Notes: a model not told the origin generated them from the letters alone. DNA of 64,000 nt from an uncultured Pelagibacteraceae bacterium (GCA_902567785.1 CACFOR010000003.1:109504-173503), one strand, 5' to 3'. Counted from the first letter of the stretch, positions 10,345-19,648 are shown. Numbers and translations are program-made.

Positions 10345-11270
10345 AAAAAGGAAAATATTTAATAACAGGTTGCGCAGGTTTTATTGGATCAAATTTGGTA
10401 AAAAATCTTTACAAAAAATACGATTTGATTTTGGTAGATGATCTTTCTGAAGGTACACAAAAAAATTTACCGAAGAATTTAAGAAAAAAATTAATTAAAA
10501 AAAAAATACAAGATTTAGAAAAAATAAATACTAAAAAATTAAGTGGAATTTTTCATCTTGCTGCCCAGGCTTCAGTTCCTTTATCATTGGAAAAATTTTA
10601 TAAAAGCACGTCTAATAATCTTTTAAGTACAATGAAAGTTTTCGAAATTTCAAAAAAATATCAAGCACCAATAGTATATGCATCTTCCTCAGCTATTTAT
10701 GGAAATTTGTCACTTGGTAACGATCAAATTAAAAAATTTTCTATATTATCTCCCTATGCACAAGACAAATTGACTATGGAAAATTATGCACAAATGTCTT
10801 TCAAAATTTTTAGAATATCCTCAGTAGGCTTAAGATTATTTAATGTTTATGGACCCGGACAAAATCCTAACGGTCCTTATGCGGCAGTTATACCAATTTT
10901 TATTAATAGAATGTTAAAAAATCTTTCAGTTACAATAAATGGAGGTTATCAAACCAGAGATTTTATTTTTGTAGAAGATGTGGTGGATGTAATGAAAAGA
11001 TCAATGAAAAAAATACAAAAAAGAAAAGTCTGTAAATATTTTAATTTAGGGACAGGCAAATCGGTAAAAATTAATGTTTTATTTAATTTAATTAGAAAAA
11101 TTATTGGTGCTAATCCAAGATTAATAAGAAAAAGATTAGAAAAACATGACCCAAAAAGATCTTTAGGTACGCTCAATGCGATGAGTAGTTTTCTTAATAT
11201 AAATAAAAAAAATTTTATAAAAATTGAAAATGGATTAATTAAAACTATAAAACACATAAGGGGTGTGTAG
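10341..11270 (+). CDS. NAD-dependent epimerase/dehydratase
   Basis: TGCAGFIGSNLVKNLY, SPYAQDK, NVYGPGQNP motifs; stop codon lies inside the following tRNA gene. Confidence 0.85.
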   Translation: MKKGKYLITGCAGFIGSNLVKNLYKKYDLILVDDLSEGTQKNLPKNLRKKLIKKKIQDLEKINTKKLSGIFHLAAQASVPLSLEKFYKSTSNNLLSTMKVFEISKKYQAPIVYASSSAIYGNLSLGNDQIKKFSILSPYAQDKLTMENYAQMSFKIFRISSVGLRLFNVYGPGQNPNGPYAAVIPIFINRMLKNLSVTINGGYQTRDFIFVEDVVDVMKRSMKKIQKRKVCKYFNLGTGKSVKINVLFNLIRKIIGANPRLIRKRLEKHDPKRSLGTLNAMSSFLNINKKNFIKIENGLIKTIKHIRGV

Positions 11271-11335
11271 TTCAGTGGTAGAACGCTACGTTGACATCGT
11301 AGAGGTCATAAGTTCAATTCTTATCACACCCACCA
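11261..11335 (+). tRNA. tRNA-Val(GAC)
   Basis: GGGTGTG...CACACCC acceptor stem, anticodon loop TTGACAT, T-arm AAGTTCAATTCTT, encoded CCA. Confidence 0.93.
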
Positions 11336-11450
11336 TTTTTTGATTTAAAAAATAAAATTTTTTAACGAAGGTTGTTGAAATAGCTAAATCCAAAGAAGAT
11401 ATTAAGCTAATTTACTATTTACAAAAAACTTTAATAAATATATACCCTAC

Positions 11451-11568
11451 TAGCCGGTGATTATTGCGAAGGGGCCATACCCGATTCCATTCCGAACTCG
11501 GAAGTCAAGCCCTTCAGCGCCGATGGTACTTTGTCTTAAGACATGGAAGAGTAGGACGTCGCCGGCAT
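11451..11568 (+). rRNA. rrf: 5S ribosomal RNA
   Basis: CCCGATTCCATTCCGAACTCGGAAGTCAAGCCC...GATGGTACT and terminal GCCGG helix; no 16S/23S adjacent. Confidence 0.95.
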
Positions 11569-11587
11569 AAATTTTTTTTATTGTATT

Positions 11588-11713
11588 ATGAAAGTTGTTA
11601 GTTCGCTTAAATCACATAAGAATAGGGATCTGAATTCGAAACTCGTCAGACGAAGAGGACGCGTATACATTATTAATAAGAAAAATCCAAAATATAAAGT
11701 TAGACAGAGATAA
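11588..11713 (+). CDS. rpmJ: 50S ribosomal protein L36
   Basis: [41 protein letters not shown]; missing from ORF track because it is only 41 aa; stop overlaps next start (TAATG). Confidence 0.93.
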   Translation: MKVVSSLKSHKNRDLNSKLVRRRGRVYIINKKNPKYKVRQR

Positions 11714-12813
11714 TGAAAATTATTGGATCTGTTAAAGAAGATCTATCTACAGAAAAAAGAATTTCTATAACACCAGAAACTATAAAAAAATTCAAAGATT
11801 TGAATTTAACAATTTATTTGGAAAAAGATTATGGAAAGCATATTGGTATACCTGATGAAAAATATAAAAAAAATGGTGCAAATTTTTATAATTCATCCAA
11901 AGAAGTTTTTGAAAAAGCAGAAATAATACTAAAAGTTAATTGTCCAAAATCTGGTGAAATTAATCTAATTAAAGATTCTTCAGTCCTAATTGGACAATTT
12001 GATCCTTTTTTAGATAAAGAGGAAATTAATAAATTAATAAAAAAAAAAATTAATATTTTTTCACTGAATTTACTACCAAGAATTACAAGGGCACAGTCGA
12101 TGGATGTTTTATCTTCCCAAGCAAATTTAGCTGGATATAGAGCGGTTATTGAGTCAGTAGAAGAGTTTGAAAAAGCGATTCCAATGATGATGACTGCGGC
12201 AGGAACAATTACGCCCGCAAAAATATTAATTATTGGAGCAGGTGTGGCTGGACTTCAGGCAATCGCAACAGCTAAAAGATTAGGAGGAATAGTATCAGCA
12301 ACAGATGTAAGGATCACAGCAAAAGAGCAAGTGGAAAGTTTAGGTGGTAAATTTTTATCTGTAGAAGGGACAGAAAACCTGGAAACAAAAGAAGGGTACG
12401 CAAAAGAAGCAGGTGAGGATTTTAAAAAAAAACAAGAAGAATTATTAAAAAATTCTATTAAAAACCAGGATATTGTTATTTGTACAGCTTTGATACCCGG
12501 GAAAAAGGCTCCAAGAATAATTTCAGAAGACATGGTTAAAAGTATGAAATCAGGTTCAATAATTTACGATTTAGCTGTAGCTCAAGGTGGAAATTCAGCT
12601 TTTTCAGAAATGGATAAAATTAATATTATAAATGGTGTAAAAGTAATGGGTGTGAAAAATATATTAAATAATTTAGCATCTACCGCATCAAATTTATATG
12701 CTAAAAATTTATTTAATTTTGTAAATAATTTATACGACAATAAAAAAAAAAAAATTTCTATTAATTTAGAAGATGAAATAATAAGTAAAACCCTAATGAA
12801 TAAAAGTTTATAA
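11713..12813 (+). CDS. pntAA: NAD(P) transhydrogenase subunit alpha part 1
   Basis: KEDLSTEKRISITPETIKKF, GAGVAGLQAIATAKRLGG. Confidence 0.95.
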   Translation: MKIIGSVKEDLSTEKRISITPETIKKFKDLNLTIYLEKDYGKHIGIPDEKYKKNGANFYNSSKEVFEKAEIILKVNCPKSGEINLIKDSSVLIGQFDPFLDKEEINKLIKKKINIFSLNLLPRITRAQSMDVLSSQANLAGYRAVIESVEEFEKAIPMMMTAAGTITPAKILIIGAGVAGLQAIATAKRLGGIVSATDVRITAKEQVESLGGKFLSVEGTENLETKEGYAKEAGEDFKKKQEELLKNSIKNQDIVICTALIPGKKAPRIISEDMVKSMKSGSIIYDLAVAQGGNSAFSEMDKINIINGVKVMGVKNILNNLASTASNLYAKNLFNFVNNLYDNKKKKISINLEDEIISKTLMNKSL

Positions 12814-12815
12814 AC

Positions 12816-13124
12816 ATGGAAATTGATCCATTTATATTTAGATTAAGTATTTTTGTTTTATCAATATTTGTAGGTTATTATGTTGTCTGGAGCGTTACGC
12901 CATCATTACACACACCTTTAATGTCAGTAACAAATGCAATTTCATCAGTTATTATAGTTGGAGCTATAATAGCTGGACTATCAGGCGATATAAAAAGTAT
13001 TTTTGATACATCAAATATATTTGGTTTTTTAGCAATATTCTTGGCAGCAATAAATATTTTTGGAGGTTTTTTAGTAACTCAAAGAATGCTTCAAATGTAT
13101 AAAAACAAAAAGAAAAATAAATAA
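12816..13124 (+). CDS. pntAB: NAD(P) transhydrogenase subunit alpha part 2
   Basis: Small TM protein VWSVTPSLHTPLMSVTNAISSVIIVGA between pntAA and pntB. Confidence 0.95.
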   Translation: MEIDPFIFRLSIFVLSIFVGYYVVWSVTPSLHTPLMSVTNAISSVIIVGAIIAGLSGDIKSIFDTSNIFGFLAIFLAAINIFGGFLVTQRMLQMYKNKKKNK

Positions 13125-13126
13125 AT

Positions 13127-14521
13127 ATGTCAGAAAATTTATCAGCAATATTTTACTTGGTTTCTGGTGTATTATTTATTTTGGCCTTAAGAGGATTGTC
13201 ATCACCAGGAACATCAAGAAGAGGTAATTTATTCGGAATTTTAGGAATGATAATTGCTATAACTGTAACTTTTCTATCTATAGGAAATTTTTCAGTTGGT
13301 TTTATTTATGTGTTCATTTTTTTGCTAGCGGGAGGATCAATAGGAGCTTTGATTGCATACAAAATACCAATGACAGCAATGCCAGAACTAGTAGCTGGTT
13401 TTCATAGTCTTGTAGGTCTAGCGGCAGTTTTTGTAGCAATATCAGCATTTTTAAATCCACAATCTTTTAATCTTGGTTCACCTGGAGATATTAAACTTGC
13501 GAGTTTAATTGAAATGTCAATTGGTGCAGCAATAGGAGCAATTACTTTTTCAGGATCAATAATAGCTTTTTTAAAACTTCGAGGAATAATGTCAGGTTCA
13601 CCAATTACCTTTAAAGGCCAACATTTCATAAATTTATTACTGGGTTTATCAATTATAGTTCTGATTTTTTACCTTTGTAAAAATCAATCAGACAGTTTCT
13701 TTTGGAGCATGATTGCAATATCTTTTTTAGTAGGTTTATTATTGATTATACCAATAGGTGGAGCAGATATGCCAGTCGTTATTTCAATGCTCAATTCTTA
13801 TTCAGGATGGGCAGCCGCTGGAATTGGTTTTACTTTAGAAAATACTGCGTTGATAATTACAGGGGCTCTCGTGGGGTCATCAGGTGCAATTTTGTCCTAC
13901 ATAATGTGTAAAGGAATGAATAGATCTTTTATTAGCGTAATCCTGGGAGGATTTGGTGTAACAGATCAAAATTCAAAAAAAGATAAAAATATAAAACCAG
14001 TAAAAAGTGGAAATGCAGAAGATGCTGCTTTTTTAATGAAAAACGCTTCTTCAGTGATAATTGTTCCGGGATACGGAATGGCGGTAGCGCAGGCTCAGCA
14101 TGCTGTAAGAGAAATGGCCGATGGTTTAAAAAAAAATGGAGTAAAAGTTTCTTACGCTGTTCATCCAGTAGCGGGAAGAATGCCAGGACACATGAATGTT
14201 TTATTGGCGGAAGCTAACGTTCCTTACGATGAAGTTTTTGAACAAGAAAATATAAATAATGATTTTGCAAGTACAGATGTAGCATTTGTGATAGGTGCAA
14301 ACGATGTTACCAATCCAGTTGCTAAAACAGATCCACAAAGCCCGATTTACGGTATGCCAATATTGGATGTAGAAAAATCTAAATCAGTTCTTTTTGTTAA
14401 AAGAAGTTTGTCCCCAGGATATGCTGGCGTGGACAATGAACTTTTTTATAGAGATAATACCTTAATGCTTTTTGCAGATGCAAAAAAAATGACTGAAGAA
14501 ATAGTTAAAAATCTGAATTAA
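13127..14521 (+). CDS. pntB: NAD(P) transhydrogenase subunit beta
   Basis: VIIVPGYGMAVAQAQHAVREM, GANDVTNPVAKTDPQSPIYGMPILDV. Confidence 0.97.
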   Translation: MSENLSAIFYLVSGVLFILALRGLSSPGTSRRGNLFGILGMIIAITVTFLSIGNFSVGFIYVFIFLLAGGSIGALIAYKIPMTAMPELVAGFHSLVGLAAVFVAISAFLNPQSFNLGSPGDIKLASLIEMSIGAAIGAITFSGSIIAFLKLRGIMSGSPITFKGQHFINLLLGLSIIVLIFYLCKNQSDSFFWSMIAISFLVGLLLIIPIGGADMPVVISMLNSYSGWAAAGIGFTLENTALIITGALVGSSGAILSYIMCKGMNRSFISVILGGFGVTDQNSKKDKNIKPVKSGNAEDAAFLMKNASSVIIVPGYGMAVAQAQHAVREMADGLKKNGVKVSYAVHPVAGRMPGHMNVLLAEANVPYDEVFEQENINNDFASTDVAFVIGANDVTNPVAKTDPQSPIYGMPILDVEKSKSVLFVKRSLSPGYAGVDNELFYRDNTLMLFADAKKMTEEIVKNLN

Positions 14522-14620
14522 TCGAACTTTTAATATTAAGATATGAAAATCTAAGTTAATTATGCTAAAAGTAAATGACAATTTTTATTTTAATATGAAT
14601 TTTTCTAGGATATTTTCTTT

Positions 14621-15598
14621 ATGTCTAAAACTGCACTTATAACTGGTATTACAGGACAGGATGGTTCTTATTTAGCCGAGCTATTATTGAGCAAAGGATA
14701 TAAGGTTCATGGGGTTATAAGAAGAGTAGCTATGGAAGATGAAATTCATAGACTTTGGAGAATCAAAAAAATTTTAAAAGATATTACTTTACATTCTGGA
14801 TCTTTAGAAAGTTATGCGCGTATATTTAATATTATTTTAAAAATAAAACCTGACGAAATATATCATTTGGGAGCACAAAGTTACGTTGATTATTCATTTG
14901 AAGATGAGTTTTCAACTTTTAGTATGAATATTAATGGTACACATTATATGTTGTCTGCAGTAAAAGAATTTGCTGACTCAAATGTAAAGTTTTATTTTGC
15001 AGCATCATCGGAAATGTTTGGAAAAGCTAAAGAATCTCCTCAACATGAAAATACTCCGTTCCACCCAAGATCTGCATATGGGATATCAAAAGTTACAGGT
15101 TTTCATTTGGTTCAAAATTATAGAGAAGCTTATAAATTGCACGCATCAAATGGAATATTATTTAATCATGAATCTCCTAGAAGAGGATTTGAATTTGTAA
15201 CAAGGAAAATTTCACAAGGAGTTGCTAGAATAAAAAAAGGTTTTCAAAAAAAACTAAAATTAGGAAACATCAAATCAAAAAGAGACTGGGGTCATGCCAA
15301 AGATTATGTGAATGCTATGTGGCTGATGTTACAGCAAAAAAATGGTGGAGATTATGTAATAGGAACAGGGAAACAACATACCGTTGAAAATTTTGCAGAG
15401 AAGGCATTTGCTCACGTTGGTTTAAATTATAGAGATCATATTACGATAGATAAAAATTTAATGAGACCAGCCGAGGTAGATAGTCTTTTAGCAGATTATT
15501 CCAAAGCAAAAAAAGTTCTAAAATGGGAACCAAAAATATCATTTGATGATTTGGTAATCAATATGGTTGAGAATGATTTAGAGAACGTTAAAGAATAA
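14621..15598 (+). CDS. gmd: GDP-mannose 4,6-dehydratase
   Basis: ALITGITGQDGSYLAELLLSKGYKVHGV...FNHESPRRGFEFVTRKI. Confidence 0.93.
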   Translation: MSKTALITGITGQDGSYLAELLLSKGYKVHGVIRRVAMEDEIHRLWRIKKILKDITLHSGSLESYARIFNIILKIKPDEIYHLGAQSYVDYSFEDEFSTFSMNINGTHYMLSAVKEFADSNVKFYFAASSEMFGKAKESPQHENTPFHPRSAYGISKVTGFHLVQNYREAYKLHASNGILFNHESPRRGFEFVTRKISQGVARIKKGFQKKLKLGNIKSKRDWGHAKDYVNAMWLMLQQKNGGDYVIGTGKQHTVENFAEKAFAHVGLNYRDHITIDKNLMRPAEVDSLLADYSKAKKVLKWEPKISFDDLVINMVENDLENVKE

Positions 15599-15604
15599 AC
15601 TTTT

Positions 15605-17050
15605 ATGTTCAAACTTTCAGATTATAATAAAGGAATTAGTCGTCCTGAAGTTTACCTATATCTAATATCATTATTTTTTTTAATTTTATTGGCATTTGGA
15701 AAATTTGATAGATATCCAATAATGGGGCAGTTAGGTTTGGCTGTGAATTTAGAAGATTATAAAATTTTATATCCAAATTTAATTTTTGAAGAAGCTTATC
15801 TTTCAAGCGAATATTTTCCAGGGGTTTCTTATATTATTTATTTTTTTAGACTTTTTTTACCAGACTTTTTGATAATCGAAGTAATGCTAATTTTATCAAT
15901 CTTGATAGCTGTATTTTATTTTTATTTAATAAAGAAAATTATTAAGGAAATTTTTTCAAAAGATATAACTTTTGAAAATTACTGGCTTTTAGCATTAGTG
16001 ATATCCATGTGGCTTTGTAGAGACTGGGTATTTTATGTAATTACATTAAAATCTGATATTTTAGCTTTTTCATTAATTTTTTATGCTTTTTTGCTTGGAA
16101 AGCCTCACTTAGTTGGAGAAAATAGAAACTATTTTAAATTATTCTTTGGTTTAATTATTATAGCTTATGCAATAACAATAAAACAACAGGCAGTTTCTCT
16201 TTTGCTTGCTATTTTAATTTATTCTCTACTCAATAAAAATTTATTTTTTAAATTTTACAGCTTATTAATTTTATCTATTGTTTTTGGTATTTTTTATTTA
16301 TTTTATCAGAATGAAAATTTGTGGTTTCATACTATTCTTAGGTATATCGAAGATGGTTTTTTATCTTTAAATCAGATTCTAAGAATTTTTTATAAAGATT
16401 TTATATTATTATTTTTGTTTGGTATTTTTTTAGCTTTTTCCTCATATCATAAATTGTGTAATATTAATTTTAATGAAAAGTTAATATTTTTAGCCAAAAA
16501 TATTAAATCAAATTTATGGTTTTATTTAATTATATCTTTTGCACTAACGGGAATTATTTCTGGCATAAAAGTAGGGGGAAATACAGGAAATACTCAACTT
16601 TCATTGATTTTATTATTTCCATTTATTTATATTTTTTTATATGATTTCAAGAAAACATTATTAATGTTTTTCGTTTCCGGATTATTAATTTTAGAGATAC
16701 CCAATATTATTCACAATACAAATAAATATATACAGGCTAAAAAATTTCAAAATACCGCTATCTCTTTAATTAAAGAAGATAATATAAAAATTTTATCTGA
16801 CAAAGAAACTTTTTTCGCATCATTTTTGGTTAAAAAAAATAATACTTTAATATCTTATGACACTTTGAGAATGTTGAATGATTTTATTTACAATAACGTA
16901 TCTCAAGATTCATATAACAGAAAAATATTAAATTATGGATATGATTATATTTTTTTAGCAAAATATAGATTTACAGAAGATTTATTAACAGAGTATGGAT
17001 ATAAAAAAGTATATGAAAATAAACTAGGTCTAATATTTAGAAAGACTTGA
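15605..17050 (+). CDS. Multi-TM protein, possible GT39-like glycosyltransferase
   Basis: 481-aa hydrophobic protein directly downstream of gmd. Confidence 0.5.
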   Translation: MFKLSDYNKGISRPEVYLYLISLFFLILLAFGKFDRYPIMGQLGLAVNLEDYKILYPNLIFEEAYLSSEYFPGVSYIIYFFRLFLPDFLIIEVMLILSILIAVFYFYLIKKIIKEIFSKDITFENYWLLALVISMWLCRDWVFYVITLKSDILAFSLIFYAFLLGKPHLVGENRNYFKLFFGLIIIAYAITIKQQAVSLLLAILIYSLLNKNLFFKFYSLLILSIVFGIFYLFYQNENLWFHTILRYIEDGFLSLNQILRIFYKDFILLFLFGIFLAFSSYHKLCNINFNEKLIFLAKNIKSNLWFYLIISFALTGIISGIKVGGNTGNTQLSLILLFPFIYIFLYDFKKTLLMFFVSGLLILEIPNIIHNTNKYIQAKKFQNTAISLIKEDNIKILSDKETFFASFLVKKNNTLISYDTLRMLNDFIYNNVSQDSYNRKILNYGYDYIFLAKYRFTEDLLTEYGYKKVYENKLGLIFRKT

Positions 17051-17062
17051 TATTAATTAATT

Positions 17063-17185
17063 TTAGCCAAAAATATTAATTATGAGTCCAACAAAACCTA
17101 GGATGAATACTCCGCCAAATATTGCTGCTAGAGTTATGCCCAATACTAACTTATCTTGTTTTGTCATTTTATGTTCTTCGCTCAT
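17063..17185 (-). CDS. Small single-TM protein, 40 aa
   Basis: MSEEHKMTKQDKLVLGITLAAIFGGVFILGFVGLIINIFG*; polar N-terminus followed by one TM helix; not in ORF track. Confidence 0.6.
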   Translation of the reverse strand: MSEEHKMTKQDKLVLGITLAAIFGGVFILGFVGLIINIFG

Positions 17186-17297
17186 AAATAATTTTTTTTA
17201 CCTATTTTCTTTTAACCGAATTAAGAGTCTATAGCGAGTAATATTAATATAAATTAAATCAGCATTATAAACAAAGATAACTATAAGAGCACAAAGT

Positions 17298-17330
17298 GGA
17301 GTTCTTTTGCCCGGTGCCCAGACCCCTTAA
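17298..17330 (-). repeat. Degraded copy of the ssrA 3' end (putative att remnant 1)
   Basis: Plus strand GGAGTTCTTTTGCCCGGTGCCCAGACCCCTTAA versus ssrA end GGGGCGTTCTGTTGCCCGGTGCCCCAGACCGCG at 22849. Confidence 0.75.
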
Positions 17331-17344
17331 TTTAATATTTAAAG

Positions 17345-17641
17345 TTAAAGCTTAACTTTGGTCAATTCAAACATTTGAACAATTTCGATACATTCATCGA
17401 AAATAGGTTTTGCTACTGGATTATTACCTGAAGCAAACTTCTTCATTTCTTCTTCATTATGAACTGACACTTTAAACATAACATAACTTTTATCTGGCGC
17501 TATTGCTGGAACTGTTTTTTCAACATGAGCAATAGTTTTTCTTACTGCCATTCCTTCATCTGATTGCATAAATCCCATGAACTTTTCAAATTTTCCTTCA
17601 CCAGATTTAAGTTTTGCTATTGCAAGCATTTCTTTTACCAT
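17345..17641 (-). CDS. Small protein of unknown function (possible dimeric alpha-beta barrel fold)
   Basis: MVKEMLAIAKLKSGEGKFEKFMGFMQSDEGMAVRKTIAHVEKTVPAIAPDKSYVMFKV...; start moved to MVKEM, after a TACTCCTTTC (minus-strand GAAAGGAGTA) Shine-Dalgarno. Confidence 0.65.
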   Translation of the reverse strand: MVKEMLAIAKLKSGEGKFEKFMGFMQSDEGMAVRKTIAHVEKTVPAIAPDKSYVMFKVSVHNEEEMKKFASGNNPVAKPIFDECIEIVQMFELTKVKL

Positions 17642-17658
17642 ATTTACTCCTTTCTTTA

Positions 17659-17811
17659 GGGGCCTTCTGTACCCCCTGAGACCCAATTTATATTATCAAA
17701 TATAGGTTAGAGCAATACTTCACTGAAAACTTCACTGAGAGTTTGACCATATTTCTAAAACCTTGCTTCTCGACTTCACTGAGAATTGGGGTTAAATTTA
17801 AATTATGAAAA
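17659..17811. repeat. Leader repeat copy A (153 bp), beginning with a degraded ssrA 3' end (att remnant 2)
   Basis: About 6 differences over ~154 bp from 19649-19802; contains three ACTTCACTGA motifs. Confidence 0.93.
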
Positions 17812-17823
17812 AACTATCTCTAT

Positions 17824-18792
17824 ATGTATTTTAATCAAAATAACAACTTTTATCATGGAATTGTATTTCATCATTTCCACGATGATGGAATTCACACAAA
17901 AGGTCAGGGTTCAATAGATAAAGATGATTTATATAAAATGATAAATTTTATAGGAAGAAATAATATTTTAAATGCTGATGAATTTTTTGAAAAATTTAAG
18001 AATAACAAACTTAAAAATAATGAAGTTTGTTTAACTTTTGATGATGCTATAAAATGCCAAATTGATATTGCTTTACCTGTTTTAGAAGAACTTAAAATCA
18101 AAAGTTTCTTTTTTGCTCATACTTCAATGTTTCAAAACAAACCAGATAATTTAGAAATTTTTAGATATTTTAGAATAAATTATTTTAATAGCGTAGATGA
18201 GTTTTATAACGATTTTTATAAAGTTTTAGATAAAGATTTGAAGTCCTTTTTTGAGAAAAATAGCGTTGTAATCAAAGAAAAAAAAATTAAATTTCCTTTC
18301 CATACAATATCAGATATTAAATTTAGATTGGTTAGGGATAATTTTTTGACCAAAAGTCAATATGAAGAAATCATGTTTTTAATGTTTAAAGAAAAACAAT
18401 TCAATCATTATGATTTTTATAAAAAACTTTTTTTTCAAAAAAGTGATTTACAAACACTTAATAATCTAGGACATTTAGTTGGTTTACATTCACATAATCA
18501 TCCAACATTATTAGAAAATTTAGGTTATGATGAACAGAAAAATGAATATGAGAGATGTTTATCTTTCATTTCTGATATTTTAAATAAACCAAAAAATGAA
18601 ATCAAATCCATGTCCCATCCTTGTGGCAGTTATAATGAGCACACACTACAAATTTTAAAAGAACTAGGAATTGAGTTAGGTTTTAAATCAATAATGACTA
18701 TTGAACCAGAAAAGGGTATGACAAAAGTTAACAATTCTTTTTTAGAAATAGCAAGAGAAGATCATTCTAATATATATGAAAGAATGAATTGA
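17824..18792 (+). CDS. Polysaccharide deacetylase (NodB-like) family protein
   Basis: VCLTFDDAIKCQIDIALPVLEELKIKSFFFAHTSMF; HSHNHP. Confidence 0.8.
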   Translation: MYFNQNNNFYHGIVFHHFHDDGIHTKGQGSIDKDDLYKMINFIGRNNILNADEFFEKFKNNKLKNNEVCLTFDDAIKCQIDIALPVLEELKIKSFFFAHTSMFQNKPDNLEIFRYFRINYFNSVDEFYNDFYKVLDKDLKSFFEKNSVVIKEKKIKFPFHTISDIKFRLVRDNFLTKSQYEEIMFLMFKEKQFNHYDFYKKLFFQKSDLQTLNNLGHLVGLHSHNHPTLLENLGYDEQKNEYERCLSFISDILNKPKNEIKSMSHPCGSYNEHTLQILKELGIELGFKSIMTIEPEKGMTKVNNSFLEIAREDHSNIYERMN

Positions 18793-19580
18793 TGAAAATT
18801 ACCTTATTTACTTCTAATAAAAATAGACACAATTATTTAATCAATTTGTTATCAGAGGTATCGGATGAATTTTATGTTATCCAGGAATGTGACACTATCT
18901 TTGAAGGGGTTGTTTCAGGTCATTATCAAGTATCTTCAACTATGAAAAAATATTTTGAAAATGTTAATAATGCTCAATCCAAATTATTCGGTAATTTATA
19001 TGTAAATAATAAAAAGAAAAATATTAAAATTTTACCTATGATTTTTGGAGATTTAAATCAATGCTCAATGAATTTATTGTCGGATTTTTTAAAAAGCGAT
19101 GTTTATGTTGTTTTTGGTTCTAGTTATATCAAAGGTGAACTCGTAGATTTTCTGGTTAAACAAAAAACAATAAATGTTCACGCTGGTGTTTCGCCATATT
19201 ATAGAGGGACTGATTGTAACTTTTGGGCATTATATGATAACAACCCACATTTAGTAGGAGCAACAGTTCATTTACTTTCTAAAGGATTGGATAGTGGTCC
19301 AATGCTTTATCACGCTATGTCTAATTTAAAAACTAATCCTTTTGAATACACAATGTCTACCGTTAAGTCAGCATTCCACTCTATCGCAGAGAGAATTAAA
19401 GATGGTTCTATTTTTACAATTAAACCCGTTGTTCAAGATAAAATTAAAGAGGTCAGATATTCAAAAAAAAGTGAGTTTACCGAAGAGGTAGTAAAAGAAT
19501 ATTTTGGAAAGAAAATAGATTTAAACAGCAAAAAATTTGATAACACTTTGTTGAAAGAACCATTTTTTTTAAATAATTAA
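18789..19580 (+). CDS. Formyltransferase family protein (Fmt/ArnA-N-like)
   Basis: INVHAGVSPYYRGTDCNFWALYDNNPHLVGATVHLLSKGLDSGPML. Confidence 0.85.
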   Translation: MMKITLFTSNKNRHNYLINLLSEVSDEFYVIQECDTIFEGVVSGHYQVSSTMKKYFENVNNAQSKLFGNLYVNNKKKNIKILPMIFGDLNQCSMNLLSDFLKSDVYVVFGSSYIKGELVDFLVKQKTINVHAGVSPYYRGTDCNFWALYDNNPHLVGATVHLLSKGLDSGPMLYHAMSNLKTNPFEYTMSTVKSAFHSIAERIKDGSIFTIKPVVQDKIKEVRYSKKSEFTEEVVKEYFGKKIDLNSKKFDNTLLKEPFFLNN

Positions 19581-19648
19581 ACCCTACTCTCCACATATCG
19601 TCTTATTTTTGTGTTTAGACTTCATCAAACTTCATTAAGGTTTAAAGA

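Noticed and set aside
11341-11450. Possible short coding remnant between tRNA-Val and 5S (VVEIAKSKEDIKLIYYLQKTL...)
   Set aside because: Too short and no start or family match; more simply an rRNA spacer.
17805-17834. Possible leader peptide MKKLSLYVF* at the end of leader copy A
   Set aside because: Copy B gives MKRGIKK* with no sequence conservation beyond ATGAAAA; the end of the repeat explains the shared ATG without translation.
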